Shown piece after piece: positions 27,727 to 37,866 of a stretch of 64,000 nt of DNA. This DNA comes from an uncultured Bacteroidales bacterium (GTDB lineage Bacteria; Bacteroidota; Bacteroidia; Bacteroidales; UBA932), in NCBI GenBank assembly GCA_945870315.1, contig CAMBRR010000003.1:1-64000 (forward strand). Reading direction: 5' to 3'. Position numbers and translations under genes: made by a program. Below the pieces are notes generated by a model that saw only the letters and a program-made list of their open reading frames with translations, ran no database searches and was not told where the DNA came from. The stretch's first letter is position 1. Every line of letters starts with the position of its first letter.

Positions 27727-28095
27727 ATGAGAGCTTTGTGGACAATTATACTGCTGGTGGTATCGAATGTATTTATGACATTCGCTTGGTACGGTCACCT
27801 GAAACTTCAGGAAATGAAGATTTCAACAAGCTGGCCCCTTATTCTGGTCATTCTGTTTTCCTGGGCCATAGCATTTTTCGAATACTGCGCCCAGGTTCCG
27901 GCAAACCGCATCGGATTCATAGATAACGGAGGTCCGTTCAACCTGATGCAACTCAAAGTTATTCAGGAAGTTATCTCCCTGACAGTGTTCACCCTCATTG
28001 TCACCCTCCTCTTTAAGGGACAAGGGCTGCAATGGAATCACATTGCAGCCTTCGCCTGCCTTATTCTGGCCGTATTCTTCGTATTTCTCAAATAA
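27727..28095 (+). CDS. DUF486/DMT-family small membrane protein
   Basis: A 122-residue protein with four hydrophobic helices, belonging to the DMT-superfamily DUF486 group (PF04342). Typical blocks are FMTFAWYGHLK (about 16-26), SWAIAFFEYCAQVPANRIG (about 44-62) and the C-terminal helix FACLILAVFFVF. No substrate is known for the family. It is a single-gene unit between glmM (divergent) and tRNA-Glu. Confidence 0.85.
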   Translation: MRALWTIILLVVSNVFMTFAWYGHLKLQEMKISTSWPLILVILFSWAIAFFEYCAQVPANRIGFIDNGGPFNLMQLKVIQEVISLTVFTLIVTLLFKGQGLQWNHIAAFACLILAVFFVFLK

Positions 28096-28139
28096 GAGGA
28101 ACTTCGAAGAATGATTTCTCATAAAAATAAATAAAAAAA

Positions 28140-28170
28140 TTTGGAAGTACGGAAAATTTATCTACCTTTG
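28140..28170 (+). promoter_or_regulatory. Promoter of tRNA-Glu
   Basis: TTTG at 28140-28143, 19 nt, TACCTTTG at 28163-28170: a perfect Bacteroidota promoter ending 17 nt before the tRNA 5' end. Confidence 0.85.
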
Positions 28171-28187
28171 CAATCCCAAAACAGAAC

Positions 28188-28259
28188 GGTCGGTTCGTAT
28201 AACGGTTAGTACTCAAGATTCTCAATCTTGCAATAGGGGTTCGATTCCCCTACCGACTA
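28188..28259 (+). tRNA. tRNA-Glu (anticodon CTC)
   Basis: A complete 72-nt cloverleaf: acceptor stem GGTCGGT/ACCGACT with a G-U first pair, D arm, anticodon stem CAAGA/TCTTG with loop TTCTCAA (anticodon CTC at 28221-28223, reading GAG), T stem AGGGG/CCCCT with loop TTCGATT, and discriminator A73. CCA is not encoded. A TTC-anticodon tRNA-Glu would be expected elsewhere in the genome. Confidence 0.95.
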
Positions 28260-28268
28260 CAACAATAG

Positions 28269-28302
28269 AGGATACTGAGAGTGATTTCGGTATCCTTTTT
28301 TT
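28269..28302 (+). terminator. Terminator after tRNA-Glu
   Basis: AGGATAC (28269-28275) pairs with GTATCCT (28290-28296), followed by a T run to 28302. It separates the tRNA from the rfb genes. Confidence 0.85.
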
Positions 28303-28356
28303 GGCATTTTCGTGTATTATACCCATATTTGTATGTAATATGACACGAGTATCCGA

Positions 28357-28935
28357 ATGAAACTGATAAGAACGGAAATAGATGGGGTAATGATCGTAGA
28401 ACCACGCTTGTTCAAGGATGAAAGAGGCTATTTCTTCGAATCATTTTCCCTAAGGGATTTTGCCAGACTTATGGGCGAGGTGAACGGAAGCCGGGACCTG
28501 TGGAACGGGCAATTCGTACAGGATAATGAAAGTGCATCCACATATGGCGTTGTGCGTGGCCTGCATTTCCAGAAAGACCCTCACTCACAGGCAAAACTGG
28601 TAAGGGTTGTCGAAGGTGCAGTGTTGGATGTAGCCGTGGACATACGCAAAAATTCACCTACCTTCGGAAAACACTTTGCAATCGAACTGACAGCAGAGAA
28701 TCACCTGCAGCTTTTCATACCGAAAGGCTTTGCCCACGGGTTTTCCGTCTTGAGTCCAAGAGCGGTCTTTCAGTATAAATGCGATGATTATTATGCCCCT
28801 GAAACGGAGGGAGCCATCGCTTGGGACGATCCAGACCTGGGCATAGACTGGAAGATTCCACAAAAGGACATCATCCTCTCCCCCAAGGACAGTTCCCACC
28901 CGAGGCTGAAAGATGCTCCGTGGCTATTCATATAA
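28357..28935 (+). CDS. rfbC: dTDP-4-dehydrorhamnose 3,5-epimerase
   Basis: A 192-residue cupin epimerase, the third step of dTDP-L-rhamnose synthesis. Family signatures are FKDERGYFFESF near 20-31, the catalytic His in GVVRGLHFQKDP near 63-74, VAVDIRKNSPTFGKH, and KGFAHGF with the partner residues. It is the first of four clustered rfb genes; rfbA begins 18 nt later. Length and motifs are normal. Confidence 0.96.
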   Translation: MKLIRTEIDGVMIVEPRLFKDERGYFFESFSLRDFARLMGEVNGSRDLWNGQFVQDNESASTYGVVRGLHFQKDPHSQAKLVRVVEGAVLDVAVDIRKNSPTFGKHFAIELTAENHLQLFIPKGFAHGFSVLSPRAVFQYKCDDYYAPETEGAIAWDDPDLGIDWKIPQKDIILSPKDSSHPRLKDAPWLFI

Positions 28936-28953
28936 CTGAACAAACAATTCATT

Positions 28954-29838
28954 ATGAAAGGTATAGTACTCGCAGGTGGCTCAGGGACAAGACTTTATCC
29001 CATCACCAAGGGCGTGAGCAAGCAACTTCTCCCCATCTTTGACAAACCGATGGTATATTATCCCATTTCCACATTGATGCAAGCTGGAATCAGGGATATC
29101 CTCATCATATCAACCCCTGCCGATCTTCCTATGTTCAAAAGACTGCTCTCTAACGGGCAGGAACTCGGAGTCAGGTTCTCCTATGCAGAGCAGCCATCTC
29201 CTGACGGCTTGGCTCAGGCATTCATAATCGGGGAGGAATTCATAGGGAAAGACGATGTCTGTCTAATTCTGGGAGACAATATCTTTCACGGCAGCGGATT
29301 TGCCACAATGCTCAGACAAGCGGCGCTGCAGGCTAATGAAATGGCGACAGTCTTCGGATACCGTGTCAGCGACCCTGAGAGATACGGAGTTGCAGAGTTC
29401 GATTCAGAAGGCCGGTGCATCTCCATCGAAGAGAAACCGAAGCATCCGAAGTCAAATTATGCAGTCACGGGACTGTATTTCTATCCAAACGAAGTCGTTG
29501 AAATTGCCAAGTCCATCAAGCCTTCTGCCAGAGGCGAACTAGAAATCACATCGGTCAATCAGGAATTTCTCAACAGAGGCAAGTTGAAGGTGCAGACACT
29601 TGCGCGAGGATTCGCCTGGCTCGACACCGGTACCCACGACTCGCTTTCGGAAGCTTCCACCTTTATCGAAGTCATCGAAAAAAGGCAGGGCCTGAAAGTA
29701 GGGTGCCTTGAAGAAATAGCATTCAGGAACGGCTGGATAGACAGGGAAACCCTGCTGCGCTCGGCAAAGATTATGTCGTCCAATCAATATGGCCGCTACC
29801 TTGCCTATCTGGCAGAAAATCCGGAGGAAAAGTTATGA
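28954..29838 (+). CDS. rfbA: Glucose-1-phosphate thymidylyltransferase
   Basis: A 294-residue nucleotidyltransferase making dTDP-glucose from dTTP and Glc-1-P. The N-terminal signature is [13 protein letters not shown], with KPMVYYPIS following; the metal/substrate loop is [10 protein letters not shown], and [15 protein letters not shown] is typical of the RmlA short form. It overlaps rfbD by 4 nt, indicating coupling. Second gene of the rhamnose set. Confidence 0.96.
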   Translation: MKGIVLAGGSGTRLYPITKGVSKQLLPIFDKPMVYYPISTLMQAGIRDILIISTPADLPMFKRLLSNGQELGVRFSYAEQPSPDGLAQAFIIGEEFIGKDDVCLILGDNIFHGSGFATMLRQAALQANEMATVFGYRVSDPERYGVAEFDSEGRCISIEEKPKHPKSNYAVTGLYFYPNEVVEIAKSIKPSARGELEITSVNQEFLNRGKLKVQTLARGFAWLDTGTHDSLSEASTFIEVIEKRQGLKVGCLEEIAFRNGWIDRETLLRSAKIMSSNQYGRYLAYLAENPEEKL

Positions 29839-30722
29839 AAATACTCGTTACAGGAGCCCTCGGACAACTAGGCACCTGGATAAGACGGCTAACTGCCGGC
29901 AACAACCATTACATATTCACCGATATCACACCTGCGGAGAACGTCCTTACGCTTGACATCACAAACGGAACAGAGGTACAGTCCTTTGTACGCAACAATA
30001 ATATAGGTCTCATTGTCAACTGTGCAGCCTACACAAATGTCGAGAAGGCGGAGGATGATGCAGAAACCTGTTTCCGCATCAACAGGGACGGTCCAGCCAA
30101 CCTTGCTCAGGCAATGGCATCTGTCGGAGGCACCCTCATCCACATATCCACCGATTATGTATTCAGCGGAAAGAACGACAGCCGCCCCCTGCTGGAAGAG
30201 GATTGCGCCGAACCCCTAGGGATTTACGGAAAAAGCAAGCTCGCGGCAGAGGAAGCCATTCGTGATAGCGGATGCAAGTATTTGATATTCAGGACTGCCT
30301 GGTTGTATAGCGAATTCGGAAGGAACTTCGTCAAGACGATGATGTCTCTTATGAAAGAGGGCAAAGCCATCAAGGTTGTGAATGACCAATGGGGAAGCCC
30401 GACCTATGCAAGGGACCTTGCAGAGGCCATAGTTCAAATCATCTCAAGCGGCAAATCCAGCGTCGACAGCGGCATATGGCACTTCACCGATGAAGGTGCC
30501 ATCACCTGGTTCGACTTCGCAAAAGAAATATCCGCTATTGGAGAATATGCTTCCTGTAGCATAACTCCATGCAGCACAAAGGAATACCCGACAAAAGCAG
30601 CCCGACCGGCATATTCGGTTCTGGATAAGAGCAAATTCAAGAGAACATTTGATTCAGAAATCCCGCAATGGAGAGAATCCCTGAAAAAATGTATGGACAA
30701 CATTCGTGAATGGAAAATATGA
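29835..30722 (+). CDS. rfbD: dTDP-4-dehydrorhamnose reductase
   Basis: A 295-residue SDR-superfamily reductase making dTDP-L-rhamnose. It has the nucleotide-binding GALGQLG at 7-13, [14 protein letters not shown], and ISTDYVF with the catalytic YGKSK motif near 131-135. Its ATG overlaps the rfbA stop and its stop overlaps the rfbB start. The N-terminal region is slightly divergent (an asparagine-rich stretch near 50) but no key residue is missing. Confidence 0.95.
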   Translation: MKILVTGALGQLGTWIRRLTAGNNHYIFTDITPAENVLTLDITNGTEVQSFVRNNNIGLIVNCAAYTNVEKAEDDAETCFRINRDGPANLAQAMASVGGTLIHISTDYVFSGKNDSRPLLEEDCAEPLGIYGKSKLAAEEAIRDSGCKYLIFRTAWLYSEFGRNFVKTMMSLMKEGKAIKVVNDQWGSPTYARDLAEAIVQIISSGKSSVDSGIWHFTDEGAITWFDFAKEISAIGEYASCSITPCSTKEYPTKAARPAYSVLDKSKFKRTFDSEIPQWRESLKKCMDNIREWKI

Positions 30723-31801
30723 GCAGAAATATTTTAATCACAGGGGGCGCCGGTTTCATAGGAAGCAATGCCGTGCGCCACTTTGTCAACAAATACCCTC
30801 ATTACAAGATTGTCAACCTTGATGCGCTGACCTATGCAGGCAATCTTGCCAACCTGAAGGACATCGAAGGCAGGGACAATTATGAATTCGTAAAGATGGA
30901 CATCTGCGACTTCGAAGCAGTTTCCACCCTGATAAGAGACAAGAAGATTGACGGCATCATCCATCTTGCCGCAGAGAGCCACGTGGACAGGTCCATCGCC
31001 GATCCGTTCACCTTTGCAAGAACCAACATAATGGGGACCTTGAGTCTTCTTCAGGCAGCCAAAAATTACTGGCAACCAATGGGTTGGATTTCCGAATCAG
31101 GAGCAGGTTGCAAATTCTACCACATCTCCACCGATGAAGTCTATGGCACCCTCAGCCCGGAAGAACCGGAAGTCCTCTTCACGGAAGACACTCCGTATTC
31201 CCCACATTCGCCATATTCAGCATCCAAGGCATCTTCCGATCACTTTGTAAGGGCATTCCACGACACATACGGGATGCCTACAGTCATCACCAACTGCTCC
31301 AACAACTACGGTCCCAATCAATTCCCGGAAAAACTTATCCCATTGTTCATCAACAACATAGTGGAAAGAAAGCCCCTTCCGGTCTACGGGAAAGGAGAAA
31401 ACATCCGTGATTGGCTCTATGTCGCGGATCACGTCGAAGCGATGGACCTGGTATTCCACAAAGGCGAGAGCGGACGGACCTACAACATAGGCGGCATGAA
31501 CGAACGTACCAACATAGAACTTGTCAAAGCCTTGATACAGACCACTGACCGGCTCCTCGGAAGGCAAGAAGGCGAAGACCTCGGACTCATACACTTTGTC
31601 ACCGACCGCCCCGGCCACGATGCAAGATATGCAATCGACTCGTCAAGGCTCCGGGAAGAGTTGGGATGGAAACCGGCGGTATCATTCAATGAAGGACTTG
31701 AGAAGACAGTAAGATGGTACCTGGACAACAAAGAATGGTTGGAACAGGTCACAAGCGGCGAATATGCCGAATACTACGAAAAGATGTACAGTAACCGATG
31801 A
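30719..31801 (+). CDS. rfbB: dTDP-glucose 4,6-dehydratase
   Basis: A 360-residue SDR dehydratase that converts dTDP-glucose to the 4-keto-6-deoxy intermediate. The Rossmann motif is GGAGFIGSN, the catalytic motif is YSASK, and the STDEVYG segment precedes it. The ATG at 30719 overlaps the rfbD stop (ATGA); an in-frame ATG at 30710 would add three residues. No glycosyltransferase lies next to the cluster, so the rhamnose sink is elsewhere. uvrB overlaps its 3' end. Confidence 0.96.
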   Translation: MSRNILITGGAGFIGSNAVRHFVNKYPHYKIVNLDALTYAGNLANLKDIEGRDNYEFVKMDICDFEAVSTLIRDKKIDGIIHLAAESHVDRSIADPFTFARTNIMGTLSLLQAAKNYWQPMGWISESGAGCKFYHISTDEVYGTLSPEEPEVLFTEDTPYSPHSPYSASKASSDHFVRAFHDTYGMPTVITNCSNNYGPNQFPEKLIPLFINNIVERKPLPVYGKGENIRDWLYVADHVEAMDLVFHKGESGRTYNIGGMNERTNIELVKALIQTTDRLLGRQEGEDLGLIHFVTDRPGHDARYAIDSSRLREELGWKPAVSFNEGLEKTVRWYLDNKEWLEQVTSGEYAEYYEKMYSNR

Positions 31802-33969
31802 AATTCAAGATAGAATCTGAATACAAACCCTCCGGAGACCAGCCGGAAGCAATCAAAGGCATCTGCAGCGCCCTCAAGGACGGAGTGGATGCCGTGACAC
31901 TTTTGGGAGTGACCGGTTCCGGAAAGACATTCACGATGGCAAACGTCATCGAAAGGCTGCAGAGACCGGCTCTCATTCTCAGTCACAACAAGACTCTTGC
32001 CGCCCAGCTCTACGGTGAGTTCAAATCCTTCTTCCCGAACAATGCCGTGGAGTATTTCGTCTCATACTATGACTACTATCAGCCTGAGGCCTATATTCCC
32101 GTCACAGATACCTATATAGAAAAAGATTTGAGCATCAACGATGAGATTGAGAAACTCAGGCTTAGCGCAGCTTCGGCCCTGCTGTCCGGGCGACGAGATG
32201 TAATAGTAATCTCCAGTGTATCCTGCCTCTACGGCATTGGCAACCCAGAAGACTTCCACTCGCAGACTGTAAAAATCAAAAAAGGAGAGCAGAGGAGTAT
32301 GACACGGCTTCTGTACCAGCTGGTGGATGCCCTCTATTCCAGGACGGAAACGGAGTTCAAAAGAGGAACCTTCCGTGTTCGTGGAGATACAGTCGATGTC
32401 TGCATAGGTTACGGGGAGAATGCCGTAAGGATTGAATTCTTCGGAGATGAGGTTGATCAGATTTCCATAATCGACCCACTCACAGGGGCTTTCATTGACA
32501 GCCTTGACGAGGTTTCCATCTACCCTGCGGGCAACTTCGTCACCACTAAGGAAAGAAGTATGAAGGCCATCAGCCAGATTCAGGACGATATGATGGCGCA
32601 GGTTGAATATTTCAACTCCATAGGCAAGACACTCGAAGCCAAAAGGCTGAAACAGAGGGTGGAATATGACCTTGAATTCATCAAGGAAATGGGATATTGC
32701 CCAGGAATCGAGAATTATTCCAGATACTTCGACGGAAGGAAGGAAGGAATGAGACCTTTCTGCCTGATCGACTATTTTCCGAAAGACTTCATCACCTTCA
32801 TAGACGAAAGCCACGTCACCCTACCACAAATAAGAGCGATGTACGGAGGGGACCATTCCCGAAAATCCGTTCTTGTGGACTATGGTTTCAGACTGCCTGC
32901 TGCGGCGGACAACCGCCCTCTCAAGTTCGAGGAATTCGAACAGATTACTGGTCAGAAAGTATTCGTCAGCGCAACTCCTGCGGAATACGAATTGGAAAAG
33001 TCAGAAGGTCTTGTGGTGGAACAGGTGGTAAGGCCTACCGGACTGCTTGATCCGCCGATTGAAGTAAGACCTACGAAAAACCAGGTTGATGACCTGCTGG
33101 AGGAAATCCGCAAGAGGGCGGAACTTGATGAAAGAGTACTTGTCACCACCCTTACAAAGAGGATGGCCGAGGAACTGGAGAAGTATTTCACAAAGATGGG
33201 CGTCAGATGCCGCTACATCCACTCAGATGTGGACACAATGGAGCGAGTGGAGATAATTGAGGATTTCAAGAATGGCCTTTTCGATACACTCGTTGGAGTC
33301 AACCTTCTTCGCGAGGGCCTCGACATACCTTCGGTTTCACTTGTCGCCATCCTGGACGCCGACAAGGAGGGCTTTCTCAGGAGTGGCCGTGCCCTGACTC
33401 AGACAGCGGGAAGGGCCGCGAGAAATGTCAACGGACTGGTTATAATGTATGCCGACACCATTACGGAATCGATGCAGCAGACCATATACGAGACCGACAG
33501 GCGCCGAAGCAAGCAGATGGAATACAACAAATTGCACGGAATCACGCCTACACAGATAGGCATCAAGAAAAATATCCTTGCAGAAAGCGAGGCCGTCACC
33601 AAAAGCCGCAATCCACGACTTGCCAACACGGTCACTGGAAAGGTCAGCGCAGCCAATTCCTACGATGCCCCAACCTACATTCCCGATCCGACAGACCTCG
33701 GTAGCGGCAGCATAAGCGTGGGCCTTGGACACGACTCAAAACGGGAGTCCAACTCTGCATACGTAGAAGGCTACATCCAGGCAGACCTGGCAGCTGTTCT
33801 TCAGGACCCTGTCATCCGTTCAATGACACGGCCACAAGTGGAGAAAGCAGTAGAAACAGCCAAAAGGAATATGCAAAAAGCGGCCGCAGATCTGGACTTC
33901 ACCGCAGCCGCCAAATATCGCGACGAGATGTGGGCTCTACAGCAGTATCTCAAAGTCTGGAAAGACTGA
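31798..33969 (+). CDS. uvrB: UvrABC system protein B
   Basis: A 723-residue nucleotide-excision-repair helicase. Walker A GVTGSGKT is at 37-44, the beta-hairpin region [10 protein letters not shown] near 92-101, a DESH motif for Walker B, helicase motif [11 protein letters not shown], and a C-terminal UVR motif (about 680-715). It is longer than the usual 660-680 residues because of a roughly 45-residue Gly/Ser-rich insert before the UVR motif. ATGA overlap with rfbB puts a repair gene in the rhamnose operon. Confidence 0.97.
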   Translation: MKFKIESEYKPSGDQPEAIKGICSALKDGVDAVTLLGVTGSGKTFTMANVIERLQRPALILSHNKTLAAQLYGEFKSFFPNNAVEYFVSYYDYYQPEAYIPVTDTYIEKDLSINDEIEKLRLSAASALLSGRRDVIVISSVSCLYGIGNPEDFHSQTVKIKKGEQRSMTRLLYQLVDALYSRTETEFKRGTFRVRGDTVDVCIGYGENAVRIEFFGDEVDQISIIDPLTGAFIDSLDEVSIYPAGNFVTTKERSMKAISQIQDDMMAQVEYFNSIGKTLEAKRLKQRVEYDLEFIKEMGYCPGIENYSRYFDGRKEGMRPFCLIDYFPKDFITFIDESHVTLPQIRAMYGGDHSRKSVLVDYGFRLPAAADNRPLKFEEFEQITGQKVFVSATPAEYELEKSEGLVVEQVVRPTGLLDPPIEVRPTKNQVDDLLEEIRKRAELDERVLVTTLTKRMAEELEKYFTKMGVRCRYIHSDVDTMERVEIIEDFKNGLFDTLVGVNLLREGLDIPSVSLVAILDADKEGFLRSGRALTQTAGRAARNVNGLVIMYADTITESMQQTIYETDRRRSKQMEYNKLHGITPTQIGIKKNILAESEAVTKSRNPRLANTVTGKVSAANSYDAPTYIPDPTDLGSGSISVGLGHDSKRESNSAYVEGYIQADLAAVLQDPVIRSMTRPQVEKAVETAKRNMQKAAADLDFTAAAKYRDEMWALQQYLKVWKD

Positions 33970-33975
33970 TTTCGG

Positions 33976-34593
33976 TTAATTGTGTTCTTCGATGGGTTTG
34001 AGAGAAGGAAGGCTTATGCTGAATCTCACCGACAGGATTCGGATAAGAATCACGCTGATTGCCGAAATAATCTGCGTAAGAATGTGGCTGCATCCTAGCC
34101 ACAAACAGATATAGTATGTTACACCGCCAAGCACACAGGCTACGGCATAGATATCCTTTCTGAAAATAAGCGGGACCTCATTGATGAAAATGTCACGGAA
34201 CATTCCTCCTGCGGCTCCGGTGATGGAACCCATAATGATGTTCACCCACATAGGGAAACCCGCTTCAAGGCTGCGTTCTACTCCTACTACAGTAAACAGA
34301 CCTATTCCGATGGCATCGAAAATGAAAAAGGTATTGTTCAGTTTCACAACCTGCTTGCGAAAGACGATGACGAAGACAAGGGCCACGGCAGTTATGACGA
34401 CATAAGATGGCTGCTCCATCCAGAACGGAGTCATCCCAAGGAAGAGGTCCCTGAGGGTTCCTCCGCCTATTGCCGTTACAAATCCAACGACATATGCTCC
34501 GAAGATATCGAAGTTCTTGGCTGCGGCAAGACGGATGCCGCTAATTGCGAACGCAAAGGTTCCGATGTAATCTATAATGGTAATGAAGTCCAT
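33976..34593 (-). CDS. TRIC-type (UPF0126/YadS) cation channel family protein
   Basis: A 205-residue membrane protein with two repeats of the UPF0126 domain (PF03458), each of three helices. Conserved GGGTLRDLFLG (about 44-54) and the matching GAAGGMFRDIFINEVP (about 130-145) are the glycine-kinked pore motifs. Prokaryotic TRIC homologues form trimeric monovalent cation channels. It converges with uvrB with a 6-nt gap and lies downstream of the rplI terminator, so it is probably its own unit. Confidence 0.87.
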   Translation of the reverse strand: MDFITIIDYIGTFAFAISGIRLAAAKNFDIFGAYVVGFVTAIGGGTLRDLFLGMTPFWMEQPSYVVITAVALVFVIVFRKQVVKLNNTFFIFDAIGIGLFTVVGVERSLEAGFPMWVNIIMGSITGAAGGMFRDIFINEVPLIFRKDIYAVACVLGGVTYYICLWLGCSHILTQIISAISVILIRILSVRFSISLPSLKPIEEHN

Positions 34594-34640
34594 AGCTTAT
34601 CAATAGGACAACAATATTATAAATATCCTTACTATCAGAT

Positions 34641-34679
34641 AAAAAAGAGACTGACTAAAAATCACCTTCAGTCAGTCTC
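34641..34679 (-). terminator. Terminator of the rpsF-rpsR-rplI operon
   Basis: A perfect 10-bp stem (GAGACTGACT at 34647-34656 with AGTCAGTCTC at 34670-34679) followed on the minus strand by a U6 run. Confidence 0.9.
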
Positions 34680-34700
34680 CTTCATATTGTCTTTGGCTGA

Positions 34701-35144
34701 TTACTCAGCTACAACTTCATATTTGAAAGTGCCTTTGACATCCTTGTAGCACTTTACAGTTGCCTCGAACACTCCCAGTTCCTTTGCAGGTTCTGCGATT
34801 GTGATGTCTTTTTTGTCAACCTCAAGGCCGGCTGCAACGAGAGCCTCAGCAAGCTGGGCAGTGGTTACAGAGCCATAAATCTTGCCTGTCTCGCTTACCT
34901 TTGCTGCAACCTTAACGGTAGTCTCTGCAAGTTTTGCTGCAAGAGCCTCAGCATCTGCAACGAGTTTGGCAATCTTGTGAGCCCTCTGACGGAGAGTCTC
35001 CTCGTGCATCTTCTTTGCAGAAGGAGTTGCCATAATTGCATATCCCTGAGGGATAAGGTAGTTGACAGCATATCCTGTCTTTACATTGACGATATCGTCT
35101 GCGTGGCCAAGGTTTGCCACATCTTTCTTAAGAATAATCTCCAT
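34701..35144 (-). CDS. rplI: 50S ribosomal protein L9
   Basis: A 147-residue L9. The N-domain begins MEIILKKDVANLGH and contains VKTGYAVNYLIPQGYA; a long connecting helix follows (about 40-75), and the C-domain has GKIYGSVT. Third gene of the conserved rpsF-rpsR-rplI operon, 13 nt after rpsR, and followed by a strong terminator. The coding strand carries a purine-rich box typical of the few visible ribosome-binding sites here. Confidence 0.97.
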   Translation of the reverse strand: MEIILKKDVANLGHADDIVNVKTGYAVNYLIPQGYAIMATPSAKKMHEETLRQRAHKIAKLVADAEALAAKLAETTVKVAAKVSETGKIYGSVTTAQLAEALVAAGLEVDKKDITIAEPAKELGVFEATVKCYKDVKGTFKYEVVAE

Positions 35145-35157
35145 ATTGCTGTCCTCC

Positions 35158-35424
35158 TTATTTCAAAAGATCCGTTACGTATGGAAGCAGAGCGAGGTGA
35201 CGTGCCCTCTTGACTGCCTGGGCAACCTTCCTCTGGAATTTGAGGGAAGTTCCGGTGAGACGACGAGGGAGAATCTTACCCTGCTCGTTAAGGAACCTCT
35301 TGAGGAACTCAGCGTCCTTGTAATCAACATACTTGATACCAGCCTTTTTGAAACGGCAGTATTTTTTCTTTCTAACCTCTACTGTAGGAGGGTTGAGATA
35401 GCGGATTTCTGTGTTCTGTGCCAT
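35158..35424 (-). CDS. rpsR: 30S ribosomal protein S18
   Basis: An 88-residue S18 with [20 protein letters not shown] in the core and [30 protein letters not shown] ending (key motif RRLTGTS at about 55-61). It forms a heterodimer with S6 on the small-subunit platform, matching the adjacent rpsF (14 nt). A purine-rich AGGAGG-like sequence precedes the start. Confidence 0.97.
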   Translation of the reverse strand: MAQNTEIRYLNPPTVEVRKKKYCRFKKAGIKYVDYKDAEFLKRFLNEQGKILPRRLTGTSLKFQRKVAQAVKRARHLALLPYVTDLLK

Positions 35425-35438
35425 AATTTCAGTCCTCC

Positions 35439-35780
35439 TTATTTGTTTTCCTGTTTGTTAGCCCTCTTCTTCTCAGCATATGCGATGGCGTGCTTGTCCA
35501 TAGCGAAGGTGAGGAAACGAATGATTCTTTCGTCACGACGATATTCAGTTTCGAGTCTCTCGATGAACTGTGTATCAGCCTTGAACTCAATAAGATAATA
35601 AAATCCAGTGGACTTCTTCTGGATCGGGTAGGCGAGCTGTTTGAGCCCCCAGTCCTCTTCGTACACGACTTCTCCGCCCTTTCTGACGATAAGATCTGTG
35701 TACTTCTTTACCGCTTCCTTCATCTGAGCCTCAGACAAAACGGGAGTTGCAATGAAAACGGTTTCGTACTGTTTGATCAT
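35439..35780 (-). CDS. rpsF: 30S ribosomal protein S6
   Basis: A 113-residue S6: N-terminal [13 protein letters not shown], central [19 protein letters not shown], and C-terminal LRTE-equivalent [12 protein letters not shown]. It binds S18. It is the first gene of the operon, with an 80-nt leader containing a perfect inverted repeat near the predicted transcription start. Confidence 0.97.
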   Translation of the reverse strand: MIKQYETVFIATPVLSEAQMKEAVKKYTDLIVRKGGEVVYEEDWGLKQLAYPIQKKSTGFYYLIEFKADTQFIERLETEYRRDERIIRFLTFAMDKHAIAYAEKKRANKQENK

Positions 35781-35824
35781 TTTGTTTGTAATTATTTGTA
35801 ATTAACTGTTTAATAATAAATTGT

Positions 35825-35868
35825 GCCCATTTGACAAGACATTATTCCGCAAATGGGCTGCAAATATA
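35825..35868 (-). promoter_or_regulatory. rpsF -7 element and leader hairpin
   Basis: TATATTTG (minus strand, 35868-35861) is the -7 box. Directly after it, CAAATGGGC/GCCCATTTG arms at 35850-35858 and 35825-35833 form a perfect 9-bp hairpin with a 16-nt loop at the 5' end of the operon leader. It could be an S6:S18 autoregulatory site or an RNA-stability element; I do not see the CCG bulge of the known S6:S18 motif. Confidence 0.5.
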
Positions 35869-35898
35869 CAAATATTTTTTCAATTTCCAACAATTTCC

Positions 35899-37008
35899 CT
35901 ATAGGACTACCCGTTCTATACGGCGAGGAACCGAAGTCAGGATTTCATAAGGGATGGTCCCAAGGATGGAGGCAAGTTCACCGATTGTCGGCTCTTCGCC
36001 AAAGATGGTGACGGTATCCCCCACTGCGGCCTCCACTCCGGTTATGTCCAACATACACATATCCATACATATGTTGCCGATGGTCGGGACCCTCTTCCCG
36101 TTCAGCATAAACGAGCAGCGCCCACATCCGAGATGGCGGTCAATACCGTCAGCATAGCCTACAGGAATGGTGGCAATGGTAGTACCCGAAGGAGAGATTT
36201 TGCCGTGACGTCCATAGCCGATGGTTCCATCCTCTGGTGAAAGATGCTTGATTTGCAGTATCTTACACTTGAATGAAGCAACAGGGGCAAGAGATACACC
36301 CTCAAGCGCGCTCACTCCATATATGCCGATACCTAGACGCACCATATCGAACTGATATTGAGGAAATCTTTCGATTCCTGCGGAATTCAGGATATGATAG
36401 AGAGGGCGATAACCAAGGGCTGAAGAAAGGCTGTCAGCATTTCGCATGAACATCCTGATCTGCCCCAGAGAAAAATCGTCGCTCTCAGGATCCTCTGCCG
36501 CAGCAAGATGAGAATAGACCGACTTCACCCTGACAAAAGGGCAGTCTGACAGGAACTCGGACAGCTCCCCAAGTTCGCTTGTCATAAAACCCAGCCTGTG
36601 CATTCCTGTGTCAAGCTTAATGTGCACAGGATAGTCCTTGATTCCCCTTTCAGCCAAAACCTTGCAAAGTGCCTTGAGAGTATAAAGGTTAGGAATGCCG
36701 GGTTCAAGAGCATCATCGACAATCTCATTGAAAAAATCAGTACCGCTTGTAAGTACCATAATCGGAAGACGGATTCCTGCCTTCCTGAGTTCCGTACCCT
36801 CTACAGGATAGGCTACAGCCAGATAATCCGCCCCTGCCTTCTCCATTATGGATGCGAACTCCACGGCCCCGTGGCCATAGGCATTCGCCTTTACCAGGAC
36901 CAGCATCTTGGTGCTATCCTTAAGGCGTGACCTGAAATATCTGTAATTTTGGAGACATCCTTCCAGGTTAATTTCCAACCTTGAAAAATCGTCGGTATTG
37001 GTTCCCAT
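35899..37008 (-). CDS. alr: Alanine racemase
   Basis: A 369-residue fold-type III PLP enzyme supplying D-alanine for peptidoglycan. The PLP lysine is Lys40 in VKANAYGHG, and the catalytic tyrosine lies in the TIGYGRHGK block near residue 255. The start is set at MGTNTDD (37008); an in-frame ATG at 37086 would add 26 basic residues and lies upstream of the -7 element. It is not fused to a MurF-like domain, unlike some Bacteroidota Alr proteins. Single-gene unit. Confidence 0.95.
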   Translation of the reverse strand: MGTNTDDFSRLEINLEGCLQNYRYFRSRLKDSTKMLVLVKANAYGHGAVEFASIMEKAGADYLAVAYPVEGTELRKAGIRLPIMVLTSGTDFFNEIVDDALEPGIPNLYTLKALCKVLAERGIKDYPVHIKLDTGMHRLGFMTSELGELSEFLSDCPFVRVKSVYSHLAAAEDPESDDFSLGQIRMFMRNADSLSSALGYRPLYHILNSAGIERFPQYQFDMVRLGIGIYGVSALEGVSLAPVASFKCKILQIKHLSPEDGTIGYGRHGKISPSGTTIATIPVGYADGIDRHLGCGRCSFMLNGKRVPTIGNICMDMCMLDITGVEAAVGDTVTIFGEEPTIGELASILGTIPYEILTSVPRRIERVVL

Positions 37009-37053
37009 CGTATTATTTATTGAGAATCGTCGTTTCAAATTATAAAAGGACCG

Positions 37054-37061
37054 CAAAATTA
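37054..37061 (-). promoter_or_regulatory. -7 element of alr
   Basis: TAATTTTG on the minus strand, 45 nt before the alr ATG at 37008. No good -33 box is seen. Confidence 0.45.
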
Positions 37062-37160
37062 GCAATAATTTCGTTTTTCTGCACATTTTTTGTATATTTC
37101 AGCCCGGCCCTAAAAAAACAGTCATAAAGGAATTGTTAATTTGATAAAAATATTGACGAA

Positions 37161-37832
37161 ATGAACATTTGGATTATAATGATTCTGGTGATGATAGCAA
37201 GCTACATCATCCAGGCAACATTGCAGAGCAGATTCAACAAGTACTCGAAAATTGGTCTCCCAAGCGGGATGTCCGGAAAGGAAGTGGCAGAGAAGATGCT
37301 GAGAGACAACGGAATATACAATGTGAAGGTCATTCCTGTCAACGGAATGCTGACGGACCACTTCAATCCGCAGACAATGACGGTTAACCTAAGTGAGTCT
37401 GTTTATTCCAGCAGGAGCGTGGCAGCTGCCGCAGTAGCAGCACACGAATGCGGTCACGCTGTCCAGCACGCAAAAGGATATGCTCCTTTGAAATTGCGTT
37501 CAGCACTGGTTCCGGTGGTTAGTTTTGCATCAAACATAGTTACATGGATTCTGCTTCTGGGAGTAATACTTGTTCAAACCTTCCCGGCAGTCCTTTGGTT
37601 TGGAATCGCACTTTTTGCTATGACCACCCTCTTCAGCATTGTAACCCTGCCTGTGGAAATCAACGCCAGTCAAAGAGCCATAGCGTGGCTTTCCAATGCG
37701 GGAATCACCAACTATGAAACCGAGCCTATGGCCAAGGATGCCCTGAAATGGGCGGCCTACACATATGTCATTGCCGCTTTAGGCTCACTCGCGACCCTCT
37801 TCTACTACATAGGCATAGCCCGCAGAGACTGA
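37161..37832 (+). CDS. YugP-type neutral zinc metallopeptidase
   Basis: A 223-residue membrane protein (PF04298). An N-terminal helix (3-20) is followed by a cytosolic or periplasmic catalytic segment with the zinc motif HECGH at 95-99 (AAHECGHAVQH), then two or three helices at about 118-160 and 195-220. The third ligand is probably the Glu in VTLPVEINAS. The function of the family is unknown. Single gene, divergent from alr. Confidence 0.87.
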   Translation: MNIWIIMILVMIASYIIQATLQSRFNKYSKIGLPSGMSGKEVAEKMLRDNGIYNVKVIPVNGMLTDHFNPQTMTVNLSESVYSSRSVAAAAVAAHECGHAVQHAKGYAPLKLRSALVPVVSFASNIVTWILLLGVILVQTFPAVLWFGIALFAMTTLFSIVTLPVEINASQRAIAWLSNAGITNYETEPMAKDALKWAAYTYVIAALGSLATLFYYIGIARRD

Positions 37833-37866
37833 CAGGAGCATCACGAGATATAAACGTCCACCCGGC

